DNA of 64,000 bases from Desulfarculus sp. GTDB taxonomy: Bacteria; Desulfobacterota; Desulfarculia; Desulfarculales; Desulfarculaceae. Under the pieces are notes generated by a model. The model saw only the letters and a program-made list of their open reading frames with translations. It was not told where the DNA came from and ran no database searches. This document shows positions 17,099 through 26,496 of this stretch, piece after piece. Each line of letters starts with the position of its first letter. Within the stretch, counting starts at the first letter, position 1. Made by a program: the position numbers and the translations under genes. The stretch covers positions 1 to 64,000 of the forward strand of contig JACRDC010000035.1 of NCBI GenBank assembly GCA_016218705.1. The letters run 5' to 3'.

Positions 17099-18249
17099 GT
17101 CAACGTCCCCGCCATCATGTCCCGGGCCAGCTCCGCCACCCGGCGGCTGGCCCCGGGCTGGCCCAGCTTGCCGCGCACCTCGCCTAGCCCCTCGATCATC
17201 TCCCGGCGCCCCGCGCCATCGGCCATGAGGGCCAGGGCGGCATCGCCCACCGCCTGGGGCGTGGCCTTTTCTTGCAACAGCTCTGGTATCACCTCGCGCC
17301 CGGCGACGAGATTGGGCATGGCGATATGATTCACCTTAATCAGCTTGCGGGCCACCAGTGCGTTCAACGCCCCGGTCTTGTATACCACCACCATGGGGGT
17401 GCCGGCCAGGGCCGCCTGCAAGGTGGCGGTGCCCGAGGCCACGATCAGCACCCGCGACTGGGCCATGATGGCCGCGGCCCGGCCGGGCAGCACGGTGATG
17501 CCCGGCATGGCCCCCTGGCTGATGTGGGGCTCCAGGTCGTCCAGGGTCAGCCCGGGGGCCAGGGGCAACAAAAAGTGCAGGTTCGAATTCTTGCTCCGCA
17601 TGTAGCGGGCCGTCTCGATCATCAGGGGCAGGAGCCGCGATATCTCGGAGTGGCGGCTGCCAGGCAAGAGACCCACCAGTTCAGCGCCGGCGGGCACGGG
17701 CAGCACCTGGCCCGCCTTCTGGCGGTTGGCCTCGTCCTCGTCCATGATGGGGTGGCCCACGAAGGTCACCTTGAGATCAGGCGCCACGCCCTGGTAAAAC
17801 TGCTCCTCAAAAGGGAAGACCACGGCCAGGTGGTCCATGAGCTTGGGCATTTTGAGGGCGCGCTTCTGGCGCCAGGCCCAGACCTGGGGGCTGATGTAGT
17901 AGAGCACCTTGAGCCCCAGGGCCTTGGCCCGCTTGGCCACCCGGAAGTTGAAATCCGGGAAGTCCACCAGGATCACCAGGTCGGGCCGCTCGGCCTTGAG
18001 GTGCTGGCTTAAGCCCCGCAGGGCCTCCCAGATAAGCTTGAGCTTGCCGAAGACCTCGCTGACCCCCACCAGGGCCAGGTCCTCGGCCCGGTAGAGCAGC
18101 CTGGCCCCGGCCGCCTCCAGGGCCGGCCCGCCCACGCCGCTGACCACGAGCCCTGGCTCCAGTTGGCGCAAGGCCTCGATCAGGCGGGCGGCATGGGCGT
18201 CGCCGCTGGCCTCGCCGGCCACGATCACCACCTTGGGCGCGGCGGACAA
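17095..18249 (-). CDS. lpxB: Lipid-A-disaccharide synthase LpxB
   Basis: 384 residues, GT19. VVIVAGEASGDAHAARL and VDFPDFNFRVAKRAK, then YYISPQVWAWRQKR, are unmistakable LpxB motifs. It condenses UDP-2,3-diacylglucosamine with lipid X. The start is a TTG at 18249 directly after the stop of the preceding gene; GGGGAAG lies five bases upstream and supports it. It uses the UDP-sugar made by LpxD and the lipid X made by LpxI, both encoded just upstream. Confidence 0.94.
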   Translation of the reverse strand: MSAAPKVVIVAGEASGDAHAARLIEALRQLEPGLVVSGVGGPALEAAGARLLYRAEDLALVGVSEVFGKLKLIWEALRGLSQHLKAERPDLVILVDFPDFNFRVAKRAKALGLKVLYYISPQVWAWRQKRALKMPKLMDHLAVVFPFEEQFYQGVAPDLKVTFVGHPIMDEDEANRQKAGQVLPVPAGAELVGLLPGSRHSEISRLLPLMIETARYMRSKNSNLHFLLPLAPGLTLDDLEPHISQGAMPGITVLPGRAAAIMAQSRVLIVASGTATLQAALAGTPMVVVYKTGALNALVARKLIKVNHIAMPNLVAGREVIPELLQEKATPQAVGDAALALMADGAGRREMIEGLGEVRGKLGQPGASRRVAELARDMMAGTLT

Positions 18250-19263
18250 TTATTCTTCCCCAGGTGGGAGCGCGCCCACCAGGCGCCGCGACACGGCCAG
18301 GTACTGCTCCATGTCCCCCAGGCCCTGGCACACCCGCTCGCGCACCGCCAAGGCGCAGGCCAGGGCGCGGCGGCCGTCGGCCCCATCCACCCGGGGCCGC
18401 CGGCGGGTCTTCACCGCCTCCAGGAAATCCTTAAGCTCCGACTCCAGGGGGTCGCTCTTGGGGAAGCGCGGGCGCTCGGCGTCCACCTTGGGCAACCGCC
18501 CTGGGCGAAACTCCACCTTGCCCACCACCGTGAGCCGGCGTTTCTTAAAGTCCAGGGAAAGGTAGGCGTCGGGTTGGAACACGCGCATCTTGCGTTCGTC
18601 CTTCAAGGCCAGGCGGCTGGCGGTGACATTGGCCACGCAGCCGCCAGGGAACTCCAGCCGGGAGTTGACGATGTCGGCGTGCTCGCCGATCACCGGCACT
18701 CCCACGGCCCTGATCTCCTTGGGGTCCTCGCCCACTAAAGCCAGGATGATGTCCAGGTCGTGGATCATCAAATCCAGCGCCACGTCCACGTCGGTGGCCC
18801 GGGCCTTGAAGGGCGCGATGCGGTTGACCTCGATGAACAAGGGCCGCCGCACCCGGCGCACCAGTTCCTCCACCGCCGGGTTGAAACGCTCCAAATGCCC
18901 CACTTGCAGGATGCAGCCCTTTTGGGCGGCCAGGGCCACCAGCGCGTCGGCCTGCTCCAGGGTGGCTGTGATGGGCTTCTCGCAGAGCACGTCCTTGCCG
19001 GCTTCCAGAAAGTCCATGGCCACCTGGTGGTGGCTCACCGTGGGCGTGACCACGGTGACGGCCTGCACCAACTCCAGCACCTGGCGGTGGTCGTCAAAGG
19101 CCCGCACCCCCAGATCGGCGGCCAGGGAGCGCGCCCGCATCAGGTCGCTGTCCACCACGGCCACCAGCTCGGCGTTCTTGAGACGCTTGAGCTTCTCGGC
19201 GTGGAAGCGGCCCAGATAGCCCACGCCGATCACCGCCACCTTCACCTGGTCCTGACCCACCAT
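18250..19263 (-). CDS. Gfo/Idh/MocA-family sugar oxidoreductase in the lipid A cluster
   Basis: 337 residues. VAVIGVGYLGRFHAEKL is the NAD(P) Rossmann start and CEKPIT is the conserved EKP motif carrying the catalytic Lys; IHDLDI supplies the usual His. The family includes GnnA, the UDP-GlcNAc 3-dehydrogenase that, with the aminotransferase GnnB, makes the 2,3-diamino sugar found in some lipid A. Lying between lpxI and lpxB makes a lipid A role likely, but no GnnB is in the window. Start choice is uncertain: ATG at 19266, ATG at 19263 or GTG at 19260 all follow GGGAGG. Confidence 0.82.
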   Translation of the reverse strand: MVGQDQVKVAVIGVGYLGRFHAEKLKRLKNAELVAVVDSDLMRARSLAADLGVRAFDDHRQVLELVQAVTVVTPTVSHHQVAMDFLEAGKDVLCEKPITATLEQADALVALAAQKGCILQVGHLERFNPAVEELVRRVRRPLFIEVNRIAPFKARATDVDVALDLMIHDLDIILALVGEDPKEIRAVGVPVIGEHADIVNSRLEFPGGCVANVTASRLALKDERKMRVFQPDAYLSLDFKKRRLTVVGKVEFRPGRLPKVDAERPRFPKSDPLESELKDFLEAVKTRRRPRVDGADGRRALACALAVRERVCQGLGDMEQYLAVSRRLVGALPPGEE

Positions 19264-20087
19264 CATCCTCCCGTCCCGGACCAAGCCAGGATGCATATGC
19301 CGGTCTCGTCGGCGCGCTTGACCATGGCCTGCCGGTCGAAGACCAGGGTGAGGCCGGCCTCGATGACCAGGCAGGAGGCACCGGCCTTCTGCATCACCGC
19401 CACGGTGCCCTCGCCCACGCTGGGCAGATCAAAGCGCCGGTCCTGGCCCGGCTTGCAGCGCTTGACCACCACGGCCCTCTCGCCGCCGGCCAGGTGGCCG
19501 CCGCGGCGGATGCACTCGTCGGTGCCCTCCATGGCCTCCACGGCCACCACGGCCTTGCCCTTGACCACCACGGCCTGGCCGATGTCCAGCTTGCCCAGCT
19601 CGCCGGCCATCTGCCAGCCCAGCTCGGCGTCGGCCCGCTCGGCGGCGTCCGGCCCCCGGCGGGTGTATTGCCCCGCCTGGGCCAACAGGTCGGGCACCAT
19701 CTCGTGGCTGGCCACGATCTCGATGCCCTCTTCCATGAGCACCCGGGCCAGGGTGCGCAGGATGCCGTCGTCGGCCATGTGCCGAAGCTTGTTAATAAGC
19801 AAGAGGGCCTTGAGGTCGGGCTTGATGTCGCTGAACATGCGGGGTTTGCTTACCCCCCCGCACATCACCGCCCGGCTCACCCCGGCCCGCTGGAAGGTCT
19901 TTATCAGCTTGCCCAACTGGCCCAGCTTGACCCAGGCGATCTCGTCCACCTCGGCCGCCAGGTCCAGGCTGGTCTCGCCCTGGATGGCCACGGCCACCAC
20001 CCTAAGCCCCGCCGCCCGGGCCGCCCGGGCGAAGAGAATGGGGAACTGGCCCTTGCCGGCGATGAGGCCGATGCTGCCTTGTGGCAT
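19263..20087 (-). CDS. lpxI: UDP-2,3-diacylglucosamine pyrophosphatase LpxI
   Basis: 274 residues. MPQGSIGLIAGKGQFPIL, MCGGVSKPR and ARVLMEEGIEIVASHEM match LpxI (formerly DUF1009), the pyrophosphatase that replaces LpxH in alphaproteobacteria and many deltaproteobacteria and yields lipid X. The C-terminal half holds RRFDLPSVGEGTV and the conserved final domain. It lies 2 bases after lpxA and overlaps the oxidoreductase by up to four bases. Confidence 0.93.
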   Translation of the reverse strand: MPQGSIGLIAGKGQFPILFARAARAAGLRVVAVAIQGETSLDLAAEVDEIAWVKLGQLGKLIKTFQRAGVSRAVMCGGVSKPRMFSDIKPDLKALLLINKLRHMADDGILRTLARVLMEEGIEIVASHEMVPDLLAQAGQYTRRGPDAAERADAELGWQMAGELGKLDIGQAVVVKGKAVVAVEAMEGTDECIRRGGHLAGGERAVVVKRCKPGQDRRFDLPSVGEGTVAVMQKAGASCLVIEAGLTLVFDRQAMVKRADETGICILAWSGTGG

Positions 20088-20089
20088 GG

Positions 20090-20863
20090 CTAGCGGGCCA
20101 CCCCCCGCTCGGACTTGCGGATGAACTCCACGAAGTGACGCACCTCGGGCAGGTCCGGCACCTCGCCCTCCACCTGCTGCAAGGCCGTGGCCAGGGGCGT
20201 GCGGGTGCGGAAGACGATCTTGTAGGCCTGCTTGAGGGCCTCCAGCGTCTCGTTGCCAAAACCGGCCCGCTTAAGTCCCACTATGTTGAGGCCGTGGGTC
20301 TTGGCCCGGTTGCCCTCGCACAGGCAATAGGGCGGCAGGTCCACGCTGACTCCGGAGAGCCCCCCCACGAAGCAATAGCGGCCGATGCGCGTGAACTGGT
20401 GCACGGCCACCAGCCCGCCCAGGCCGACGTGGTCCTCTATGGTCACGTGGCCGCCCAGGGTGGCGGCGTTGGCCATTATGACGTGGTCGCCCAATTGGCA
20501 GTCGTGGGCCACATGGCTGTAGGCCATTAGCAGGCAGTTGTCGCCCACCCGGGTGGTGCCGCCGCCGTGAAGGGTGCCGCGGTTGACGGTGACGAACTCC
20601 CGGACCTGCACCTGGCGGCCGACCTCCAGGAAGGACTCCTCGCCCCCGAACTTGAGGTCCTGGGGGTCGCTGCCCAGGGAGGCGAAGGGCCAGACGTGGC
20701 TGCCCTCGCCAATGGCGGTGTTTTTCTCGACGTTGACGTGGTGGTCAATACGGCAGCCGGCGGCGATGGACACGCCGGGGCCGATGAAGGTGTAAGGCCC
20801 AATCACCGCGTCCGGCGCGATATTGGCGCTCTGGTCCACCACCGCGGTGGGATGAATGTTCAT
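20090..20863 (-). CDS. lpxA: UDP-N-acetylglucosamine O-acyltransferase LpxA
   Basis: 257 residues. A left-handed beta-helix of hexapeptide repeats runs from residue 1 to about 185, with the catalytic His in SHVAHDC and the LNIVGLKRAGF segment linking to the C-terminal helices, as in E. coli LpxA (262 residues). It transfers a 3-hydroxyacyl chain from ACP to the 3-position of UDP-GlcNAc, or to the 3-amino group if the sugar is the diamino form. Standard lpxD-fabZ-lpxA order is kept. Confidence 0.95.
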   Translation of the reverse strand: MNIHPTAVVDQSANIAPDAVIGPYTFIGPGVSIAAGCRIDHHVNVEKNTAIGEGSHVWPFASLGSDPQDLKFGGEESFLEVGRQVQVREFVTVNRGTLHGGGTTRVGDNCLLMAYSHVAHDCQLGDHVIMANAATLGGHVTIEDHVGLGGLVAVHQFTRIGRYCFVGGLSGVSVDLPPYCLCEGNRAKTHGLNIVGLKRAGFGNETLEALKQAYKIVFRTRTPLATALQQVEGEVPDLPEVRHFVEFIRKSERGVAR

Positions 20864-20923
20864 AAGCCGTGCTTTCCTTGCTGGGTTGCGGGGCGCCGGA
20901 GCGCGTCCCCGTCGGTCAGGAGG

Positions 20924-21358
20924 TTACCAGGCGGCGGTCACCTCGGCCTGGGCCGCCACCTTGCCGTCCACCAGGCCCTTGCCTTCCATCTTCCAGGCCC
21001 GGCTGGAGCGGTGCAGGTGGGAAACCTCCAGGATGAGCTGGTCGCCCGGCACCACCGGCCGGCGGAACTTGACCTTGTCAATGGCCATGAAGTAGATCAG
21101 CTTGCCCCGCAGGTTTTCGTCGGTGTGATAGGCCAGGAGCCCCCCCACCTGGGCCATGGCCTCGATGATGAGCACGCCGGGCATCACCGGCCGGCCGGGG
21201 AAGTGACCCTGGAAGAAGGGCTCGTTGAAGGTGACGTTCTTGAGCGCCCGCATGAACCGGCCCGTTTCCATCTCCAGCACCCGGTCCACCAGGAGCAGGG
21301 GATAGCGGTGGGGCAGCACCTGCATGATCTCTTCCATGTTCATCACGGGCTGGGTCAT
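20924..21358 (-). CDS. fabZ: 3-hydroxyacyl-ACP dehydratase FabZ
   Basis: 144 residues, hot-dog fold. MEEIMQVLPHRYPLLLVDR and the active-site stretch QGHFPGRPVMPGVLIIEAMAQ contain the catalytic His and Glu. It dehydrates 3-hydroxyacyl-ACP for fatty acid elongation and so competes with LpxA/LpxD for the same substrate pool. The ATG at 21358 has AGGAG five bases upstream; upstream in-frame codons are the shadow of lpxD. Confidence 0.95.
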   Translation of the reverse strand: MTQPVMNMEEIMQVLPHRYPLLLVDRVLEMETGRFMRALKNVTFNEPFFQGHFPGRPVMPGVLIIEAMAQVGGLLAYHTDENLRGKLIYFMAIDKVKFRRPVVPGDQLILEVSHLHRSSRAWKMEGKGLVDGKVAAQAEVTAAW

Positions 21359-21368
21359 GGCCGCTCCT

Positions 21369-22403
21369 TTAGGCTTGAGGCCCTTGCATCTTCTTGATCT
21401 GGGCTTCCAGGCCGCGGACCCGCTCCAGCAATTCGGGCAGCCGGCGCAGGGCCAACAGGTTGCGCAGGTTCTGCTTGTGGGGCACCGGCGGGGTGCCGGA
21501 GACCACCTCGCCAGGGCCGATGTTGGCGGCCACGCCACTTTGGGGTCCCACGATGGCGTTGTCGCCAATGGTCAGGTGGCCGCTGATCCCCGCTTGGCCG
21601 GCCAGGATGACGTGCTTGCCCACCTTGGTGGAGCCGCTGATGCCCACCTGGCACACCAGCAGGGTGTCCTCGCCGACAACGCAGTTGTGGGCCACATGCA
21701 CGTGGTCGTCCATCTTGACGCCGCGCTGTACCCAGGTGCGGCCGGTGGCGGCGCGGTCAATGGTGCACAGGGCGCCCACCTCCACATCGTCGTCAACCTG
21801 CACGATGCCGATCTGCGGAATCTTGAAGTAGGCCTGGCCGTCGGGCGCGAAGCCGTAGCCGTCGGCGCCGATGACCGTGCCCCCGTGGATGATGCAACGC
21901 TGGCCCACCAGGCAGCCGTGGTAGAGCACCACCCCCGGGTGCAGCACGCTGTCGTCGCCCACCCGGCAGCCCGGCCCCACATAGACATGGGGGTGCAGCA
22001 CCACGCGGTCGCCCAGCACGGCGCCCTCGCCCACATAGGCCAGGGCGTGCACGCTGACGTCGCGGCCCAGGCGGGCGCTGGCCTCCACCACCGCCTGGGG
22101 ATGCACTCCCAGGGGCTTAAGGGGCTGGCGGATGGCCTCGGTCAACACCTTGGCGTAGGCCAGGTAGGGGTCGTCCACCCGAATCACGGCCAGGCCCTCG
22201 GGCACTTCCTGGCCGGGACGCACCAGCACCACGCCCGCCCGGCAGGCGGGCAGGAGCTTGGCGTACTTGGGGTTGGCCAAAAAGGCCAGGTCCTCGGGTC
22301 CGGCGTCCTCGATGCCCTTGATGCCCTTTATAACGCGCTCGCCCGGTCCTTCCAGGCGGCCGCCCAAGAGGGCGGCCAGTTGGCTTAGGTTGATCTGTTG
22401 CAT
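21369..22403 (-). CDS. lpxD: UDP-3-O-acylglucosamine N-acyltransferase LpxD
   Basis: 344 residues. An N-terminal uridine-binding domain (LSQLAALLGGRLEG) precedes a hexapeptide beta-helix, with the catalytic His in HVHVAHNCVVGEDTLL and the closing PPVPHKQNLRNLLALRRLPEL coil. It adds the second 3-hydroxyacyl chain to the 2-amino group. It follows ompH by 12 bases and precedes fabZ by 10. Confidence 0.95.
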   Translation of the reverse strand: MQQINLSQLAALLGGRLEGPGERVIKGIKGIEDAGPEDLAFLANPKYAKLLPACRAGVVLVRPGQEVPEGLAVIRVDDPYLAYAKVLTEAIRQPLKPLGVHPQAVVEASARLGRDVSVHALAYVGEGAVLGDRVVLHPHVYVGPGCRVGDDSVLHPGVVLYHGCLVGQRCIIHGGTVIGADGYGFAPDGQAYFKIPQIGIVQVDDDVEVGALCTIDRAATGRTWVQRGVKMDDHVHVAHNCVVGEDTLLVCQVGISGSTKVGKHVILAGQAGISGHLTIGDNAIVGPQSGVAANIGPGEVVSGTPPVPHKQNLRNLLALRRLPELLERVRGLEAQIKKMQGPQA

Positions 22404-22415
22404 GCCGTCCCGGGC

Positions 22416-22949
22416 CTAGGGGTTGGCCTTGTCGTAGGCGGCGATCACCTGGCCGGTTATGTCCGCGCTCTTGGGGAAGTACAGGGGCATGCGGGCGTCC
22501 AGGATGACCGCGTAGCCGCCCTTGGTGCCCATGTCGTCTATTATCTTGATCATCTTGCCCTGGATCGGCGAGAGCATGTCGCGGGTGGCCTCGTTCATCT
22601 CTTGCTCGGCGTCGCGCTTGCGGTCGTTCAAGAGGCGCTGCTTGCGCTCGAAGTCACGCTCCTTGGCCAGCTTGGCCTCGGTTTTGAGCAGGGCGGCGGT
22701 GTTCTCCAGGTCCTTGCGCATGTTCTGGAGCTCGTCATTCAGGTGCTTCAGCTCGGCCTTGAGCTTGTCGGCCTTGCGGTTGAGCTCGGCCTGGGCCTTT
22801 TTGCCGGCCGCGCACTCGAAGATGGCCCGCTCCAGGTTCACCACCGCCACGGGGCCTTGCGCCAGGGCCAGGGAGGGCAAGGCCAAGGCGGTCATGATCA
22901 GCAAGGTCAGGACGCCGCAGAAGAATTGTTTCTCGTTAACTTTACGCAT
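22416..22949 (-). CDS. ompH: Periplasmic chaperone OmpH/Skp
   Basis: 177 residues with a signal peptide ending around LALPSLALAQ, a short beta start (VAVVNLERAIFE) and a long charged helix from about residue 48 to 130 typical of the Skp tentacles, then a final IIDDMGTKGGYAVILD strand. Skp trimers carry unfolded outer membrane proteins to the BAM complex encoded by the preceding gene. AGGGAG lies eight bases before the ATG. Confidence 0.92.
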   Translation of the reverse strand: MRKVNEKQFFCGVLTLLIMTALALPSLALAQGPVAVVNLERAIFECAAGKKAQAELNRKADKLKAELKHLNDELQNMRKDLENTAALLKTEAKLAKERDFERKQRLLNDRKRDAEQEMNEATRDMLSPIQGKMIKIIDDMGTKGGYAVILDARMPLYFPKSADITGQVIAAYDKANP

Positions 22950-22995
22950 GCTGTCTGCTCCCTAGCGGTACCGGGACCAAAGGGCCCCAGGGTGA

Positions 22996-25647
22996 TTAGA
23001 AAATGCTGCCGATGGTGAATTCCCAGTTGGACTGGCTGTCGTCCGGCTTGGGGTCCAGTACGTAGCCGTATTCCAGGCGCAAGGGGCCCATGGGCGAGTA
23101 CCAGCGGATGCCGCCGCCCACGCTCTGGCGCAGATCGCCCAGCTTGTAACCGTCCTCCTGGCTCCAGACGTTACCAGTGTCGAAGAAGACCACGCCCACC
23201 AGGCCGGCCTTGGGCAACAGCGGGAAGCGGTACTCCACGTTGGCCAGGGCCATGCGCTCGCCGCCGATGCGGTCGTTGGTCGCGGGGTCGCGGGGGCTGA
23301 CCGACTGGTAGTCGAAGCCGCGCAGGGTGTTGATGCCACCAAGGAAGAACTTCTCGTAGATGGGCAGGTCGCCGCCGCCGTGGCCGGTCAGCCAGCCGGC
23401 GCGGCCGTGCAGCACGAAGACGTGGTCCCACCACAAGGGGAAATACCAGCCTGTATCGCCTATGACCTTGATGAAGGCGTTGGTGCCGCCCAAGGGATCA
23501 CCGGCGTACTCGGCGCTTATGCTGTTGTCCGAGCCCTTGGTGGCGTTGAAGGCGTGGTCGCGGGTGTCGCGGCGCAGGATGGCGCGCACCGCGCTGGTGG
23601 TGTGCTCGCCCTTCTGGTCCTTGATGATGCGGGCGGCGTTGCTCTGGATATCGTAGATGTCGGCTATTTCGTAGGTGTAGTAGGTGTAGAGCCGGGTGGC
23701 CCGGAAGGGGGTGGGCCAGCCCAGGCGCAGACGGCCGCCGATGGCGTCCTTGGTGTAGGTGAAGTACTCCCGGGACCAGTCGTAGAGATCCACGCCGGCG
23801 CTGACCGGGCGGTCGAAGAGCCAGGGCTCGGTGAAGCTGATGGTGTAGCGGGTGGAGGTGCCGCCCACCTGGCCCTTGAGCTCCAACTGCTGGCCGCGGC
23901 CGAAGAGGTTGTTCTCGCCGATGCGGCCCATGATCATGAACTTGTCCACCGTGGAGTAGCCGGCGCCCACGCTGAACTGGCCGGTGCGCTTCTCCTTGAC
24001 GTCAATCTTGAGGTCCATGCGGTCGGGGGCGCTGCCCTTGGCGGTGGTGATGTGGATGTCCTCGAAGAAGTTGAGGCGCCTGAGGCGCATGTTGCCGTCG
24101 CGCAGGGCCGTGCCCGAGAACAGATCACCCTCGGCCACGCCCAGCTCGCGCCGGATGACGTTGTCGCGGGTGTTGGCGTTGCCGGTGATGAGGATGCGCT
24201 CGAAGTAGACCTTGTCGCCCTTCTTGATATTGAAGGCGATGCTGACCGAGTGCTTGTCCATGTTCTGCTGGATCTGGGGGCGCACGTCCACATAGGCGAA
24301 GCCGCGGTCGGCGTAGAGGTTGTTGAGGTTGGCCATGTCCTGGCGCAACAGGTCGCGGTTGAACCATTGGCCGGGCTTGATCTTGAGCGACTCCACCACT
24401 TCCTTCTGGGGCACGATCATCTCGCCGCTGACGGCCACGTCGGCAATCTTGAAGCGTGGGCCTTCCTCGACATTAAAGAGCACCACCAGGCCGTCGGGCT
24501 CACGGGTGACGGTGGGCTCGCCCACCCGGGCACTCATATAGCCGTTGTTGTAGTAAAAATCGGTGATCTTCTCCACGTCCTGGTCCAGCTTGCTGCGCTC
24601 CAGCACGTTGGATTCGGTTATCCAGGTGAACCAGCCCTTCTGGGTGGTGGACATCTGGTCGCGGATCTCGTCTTCCTTGAAGGACTTGTTGCCGGTGAAG
24701 GATATCTTCTTGATGAAGACCTTCTTGCCTTCCTCGATCTTGAAGGTCACGCCGGGATCGCCGGAGGGGGTGGTTATGATCTCGCTGGCCACCTTGGCGT
24801 CGTAGTAGCCCTTGTCGTGGTAGAGTTTGACGATCTTGGCCTCGGCCTCCTTGATGGTCTCGGGCTTGAACACGCCGAAGGCCTTGATGCCGATCTGGTC
24901 GCGCAGGTCCTTGGTGTCAATGGCCTTGTTGCCGACCAGGTTCACCTCGCGGATGGTGGGTTTTTCCTTGACCACCACCGTGACCACCTTGCCCTGGGCC
25001 GAATCGCTGGCATCCAGGCGCACGTCGTCGAAGTAGCCCATCTTCCAGATGGCGCGCAGGTCCTCGTCCAGGCGCACGGGGGCGTAGGCCCCGCCCACCT
25101 TGGACTGCATCACGGCCTTGATGGCCTCGGCCTCGATGCGCTTGTTGCCCTCCACCTTGATGTCGGCCACCTGCTCGCGGCCGGCGGCCTGGGTGCTTAG
25201 CTCGCGGGCCAGGCGGTCGGTGAGTCCCTCCAGGGAGTCAGTGCCCGTGCCTTCCACGAACAAGGACTGGGGACGCCGCATGCCCAGCACGTCCAGCAGC
25301 TTGACGTCCAGGGACACCCGGTTGCCGATCTTGGTCAGGGAGCCGTAGACCGCGTACTCGGCCCCCAGGCGGCCGGCCAGGTTGCGGGCCAGGGTGAGGT
25401 CCAGGGGCTTCTTGGCCTCGGCCAGGGCGCGGTTGACGTCCTTGAGGTCCAGGACATTGAGCCCCTCGGTCTTGAGCTTCTTGGCCAGGGTGGACTGCAA
25501 GCCCTGGCGAAGTTGCTCCAGCGGCTCCTGGCTGAAGACGTCAAAGGGGAATACCGCCACCTTGGCGGGTTCGGCCGAGAAGACCACGCCCGGCCAAGCC
25601 ATTAGCAGAAGGGCAGCCAGGACCCACAGCAGTGCCTTGTTCTTCAT
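22996..25647 (-). CDS. bamA: Outer membrane assembly factor BamA with an extra N-terminal domain
   Basis: 883 residues, about 70 more than E. coli BamA. Signal peptide 1-25, then an additional domain at about 26-155 (start AKVAVFPFDVFSQEP, core LGAEYAVYGSLTKIGNRVSLDVKLL) that looks like the CsgG/FlgO/LpoB-type alpha-beta fold, then POTRA repeats from about 159 (ADIKVEGNKRIEAEAI) to about 500 and a 16-strand barrel ending TIGSIF, with a terminal aromatic. GGFDY-like motif LRGFDYQS marks the loop 6 region. It inserts beta-barrel proteins into the outer membrane. ATG 25647 was preferred to a TTG at 25665. Confidence 0.94.
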   Translation of the reverse strand: MKNKALLWVLAALLLMAWPGVVFSAEPAKVAVFPFDVFSQEPLEQLRQGLQSTLAKKLKTEGLNVLDLKDVNRALAEAKKPLDLTLARNLAGRLGAEYAVYGSLTKIGNRVSLDVKLLDVLGMRRPQSLFVEGTGTDSLEGLTDRLARELSTQAAGREQVADIKVEGNKRIEAEAIKAVMQSKVGGAYAPVRLDEDLRAIWKMGYFDDVRLDASDSAQGKVVTVVVKEKPTIREVNLVGNKAIDTKDLRDQIGIKAFGVFKPETIKEAEAKIVKLYHDKGYYDAKVASEIITTPSGDPGVTFKIEEGKKVFIKKISFTGNKSFKEDEIRDQMSTTQKGWFTWITESNVLERSKLDQDVEKITDFYYNNGYMSARVGEPTVTREPDGLVVLFNVEEGPRFKIADVAVSGEMIVPQKEVVESLKIKPGQWFNRDLLRQDMANLNNLYADRGFAYVDVRPQIQQNMDKHSVSIAFNIKKGDKVYFERILITGNANTRDNVIRRELGVAEGDLFSGTALRDGNMRLRRLNFFEDIHITTAKGSAPDRMDLKIDVKEKRTGQFSVGAGYSTVDKFMIMGRIGENNLFGRGQQLELKGQVGGTSTRYTISFTEPWLFDRPVSAGVDLYDWSREYFTYTKDAIGGRLRLGWPTPFRATRLYTYYTYEIADIYDIQSNAARIIKDQKGEHTTSAVRAILRRDTRDHAFNATKGSDNSISAEYAGDPLGGTNAFIKVIGDTGWYFPLWWDHVFVLHGRAGWLTGHGGGDLPIYEKFFLGGINTLRGFDYQSVSPRDPATNDRIGGERMALANVEYRFPLLPKAGLVGVVFFDTGNVWSQEDGYKLGDLRQSVGGGIRWYSPMGPLRLEYGYVLDPKPDDSQSNWEFTIGSIF

Positions 25648-25676
25648 TCGGCCCCCGTTCGTCAATTTTGTGTAGC

Positions 25677-25703
25677 GGGTCCAGCCCTTCGAGGCCTGGA
25701 CCC
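25677..25703. terminator. Hairpin between lolD and bamA
   Basis: Inverted repeat GGGTCCAG (25677-25684) with its complement at 25696-25703. No U-run follows, so it is more likely an mRNA processing or attenuation structure than a full terminator. Confidence 0.35.
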
Positions 25704-25755
25704 TCCGCCAGCCGCCGTGAGGCTCAGGCGGTGGCCAGGGTGAAATATCCCGCCC

Positions 25756-26496
25756 CTAGGGCAGGGGAATGATCCGCCCCTCGGCCAGGCGCAGCCGGCG
25801 GTCCAGGGAGGCCGCCAGGCGCTCGTTGTGGGTGACCACCAGGGTGGTCAGCCCCATTTCGGCGTTGAGGCGCAAGATCAACTGATGCACCTTCTCGCCG
25901 GTCCTTTCGTCCAGGTTGCCGGTGGGCTCGTCGGCCAAGAGCAGCCGCGGCCGCAAGACCAAGGCCCTGGCAACCGCCACCCGCTGGGCCTCGCCGCCCG
26001 ACAACTCGCCCAGGCGGTGGCCCAGACGCTGGGCCAGGCCCACCTCGGCCAAGAGTTCGCCCGCCAGCTTCTCGGCCTGCCGGCGGTCCTGCTTGGCGAT
26101 CAGGGCCGGCATCATCACGTTCTCCAGGGCCGAGAACTCTGGCAACAGGTGGTGGAACTGGAACACGAACCCAATGTAGCGGTTCCGAAAGGCCGCCAGC
26201 CCCGGCTCATCCAGGCTGGCCAGCTCTTGCCCATCCACCACCACCCGGCCCGCGGATGCGCGGTCCAGGGTGCCTATTATGTGTAAAAGCGTGGACTTGC
26301 CCACGCCCGACGACCCCACGATGGCCACGGTCTCCCCCGCCGCCACCTCAAGGTCCAGACCCTTGAGGACTTCCACTTTATCACGCGGACCCTCGTAGGT
26401 CTTGCAAAGCTTTTCTATTAGAATAAAAGGTGTCTGCTTTGTCAAGGCTTTAGGCCCCTCAGACCCCGCTATTTCCTGGCCGGCGGGCTGGCTCAT
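25756..26496 (-). CDS. lolD: Lipoprotein-releasing ABC transporter ATPase LolD
   Basis: 246 residues. Walker [11 protein letters not shown], signature LSGGEAQRV and Walker [14 protein letters not shown] are intact; [16 protein letters not shown] is typical of LolD within the MacB/LolD family. It energises release of lipoproteins from the inner membrane to LolA. It overlaps the lolC stop by four bases. The first 25 residues are a poorly conserved lead and the real start could be slightly further in. Confidence 0.92.
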   Translation of the reverse strand: MSQPAGQEIAGSEGPKALTKQTPFILIEKLCKTYEGPRDKVEVLKGLDLEVAAGETVAIVGSSGVGKSTLLHIIGTLDRASAGRVVVDGQELASLDEPGLAAFRNRYIGFVFQFHHLLPEFSALENVMMPALIAKQDRRQAEKLAGELLAEVGLAQRLGHRLGELSGGEAQRVAVARALVLRPRLLLADEPTGNLDERTGEKVHQLILRLNAEMGLTTLVVTHNERLAASLDRRLRLAEGRIIPLP

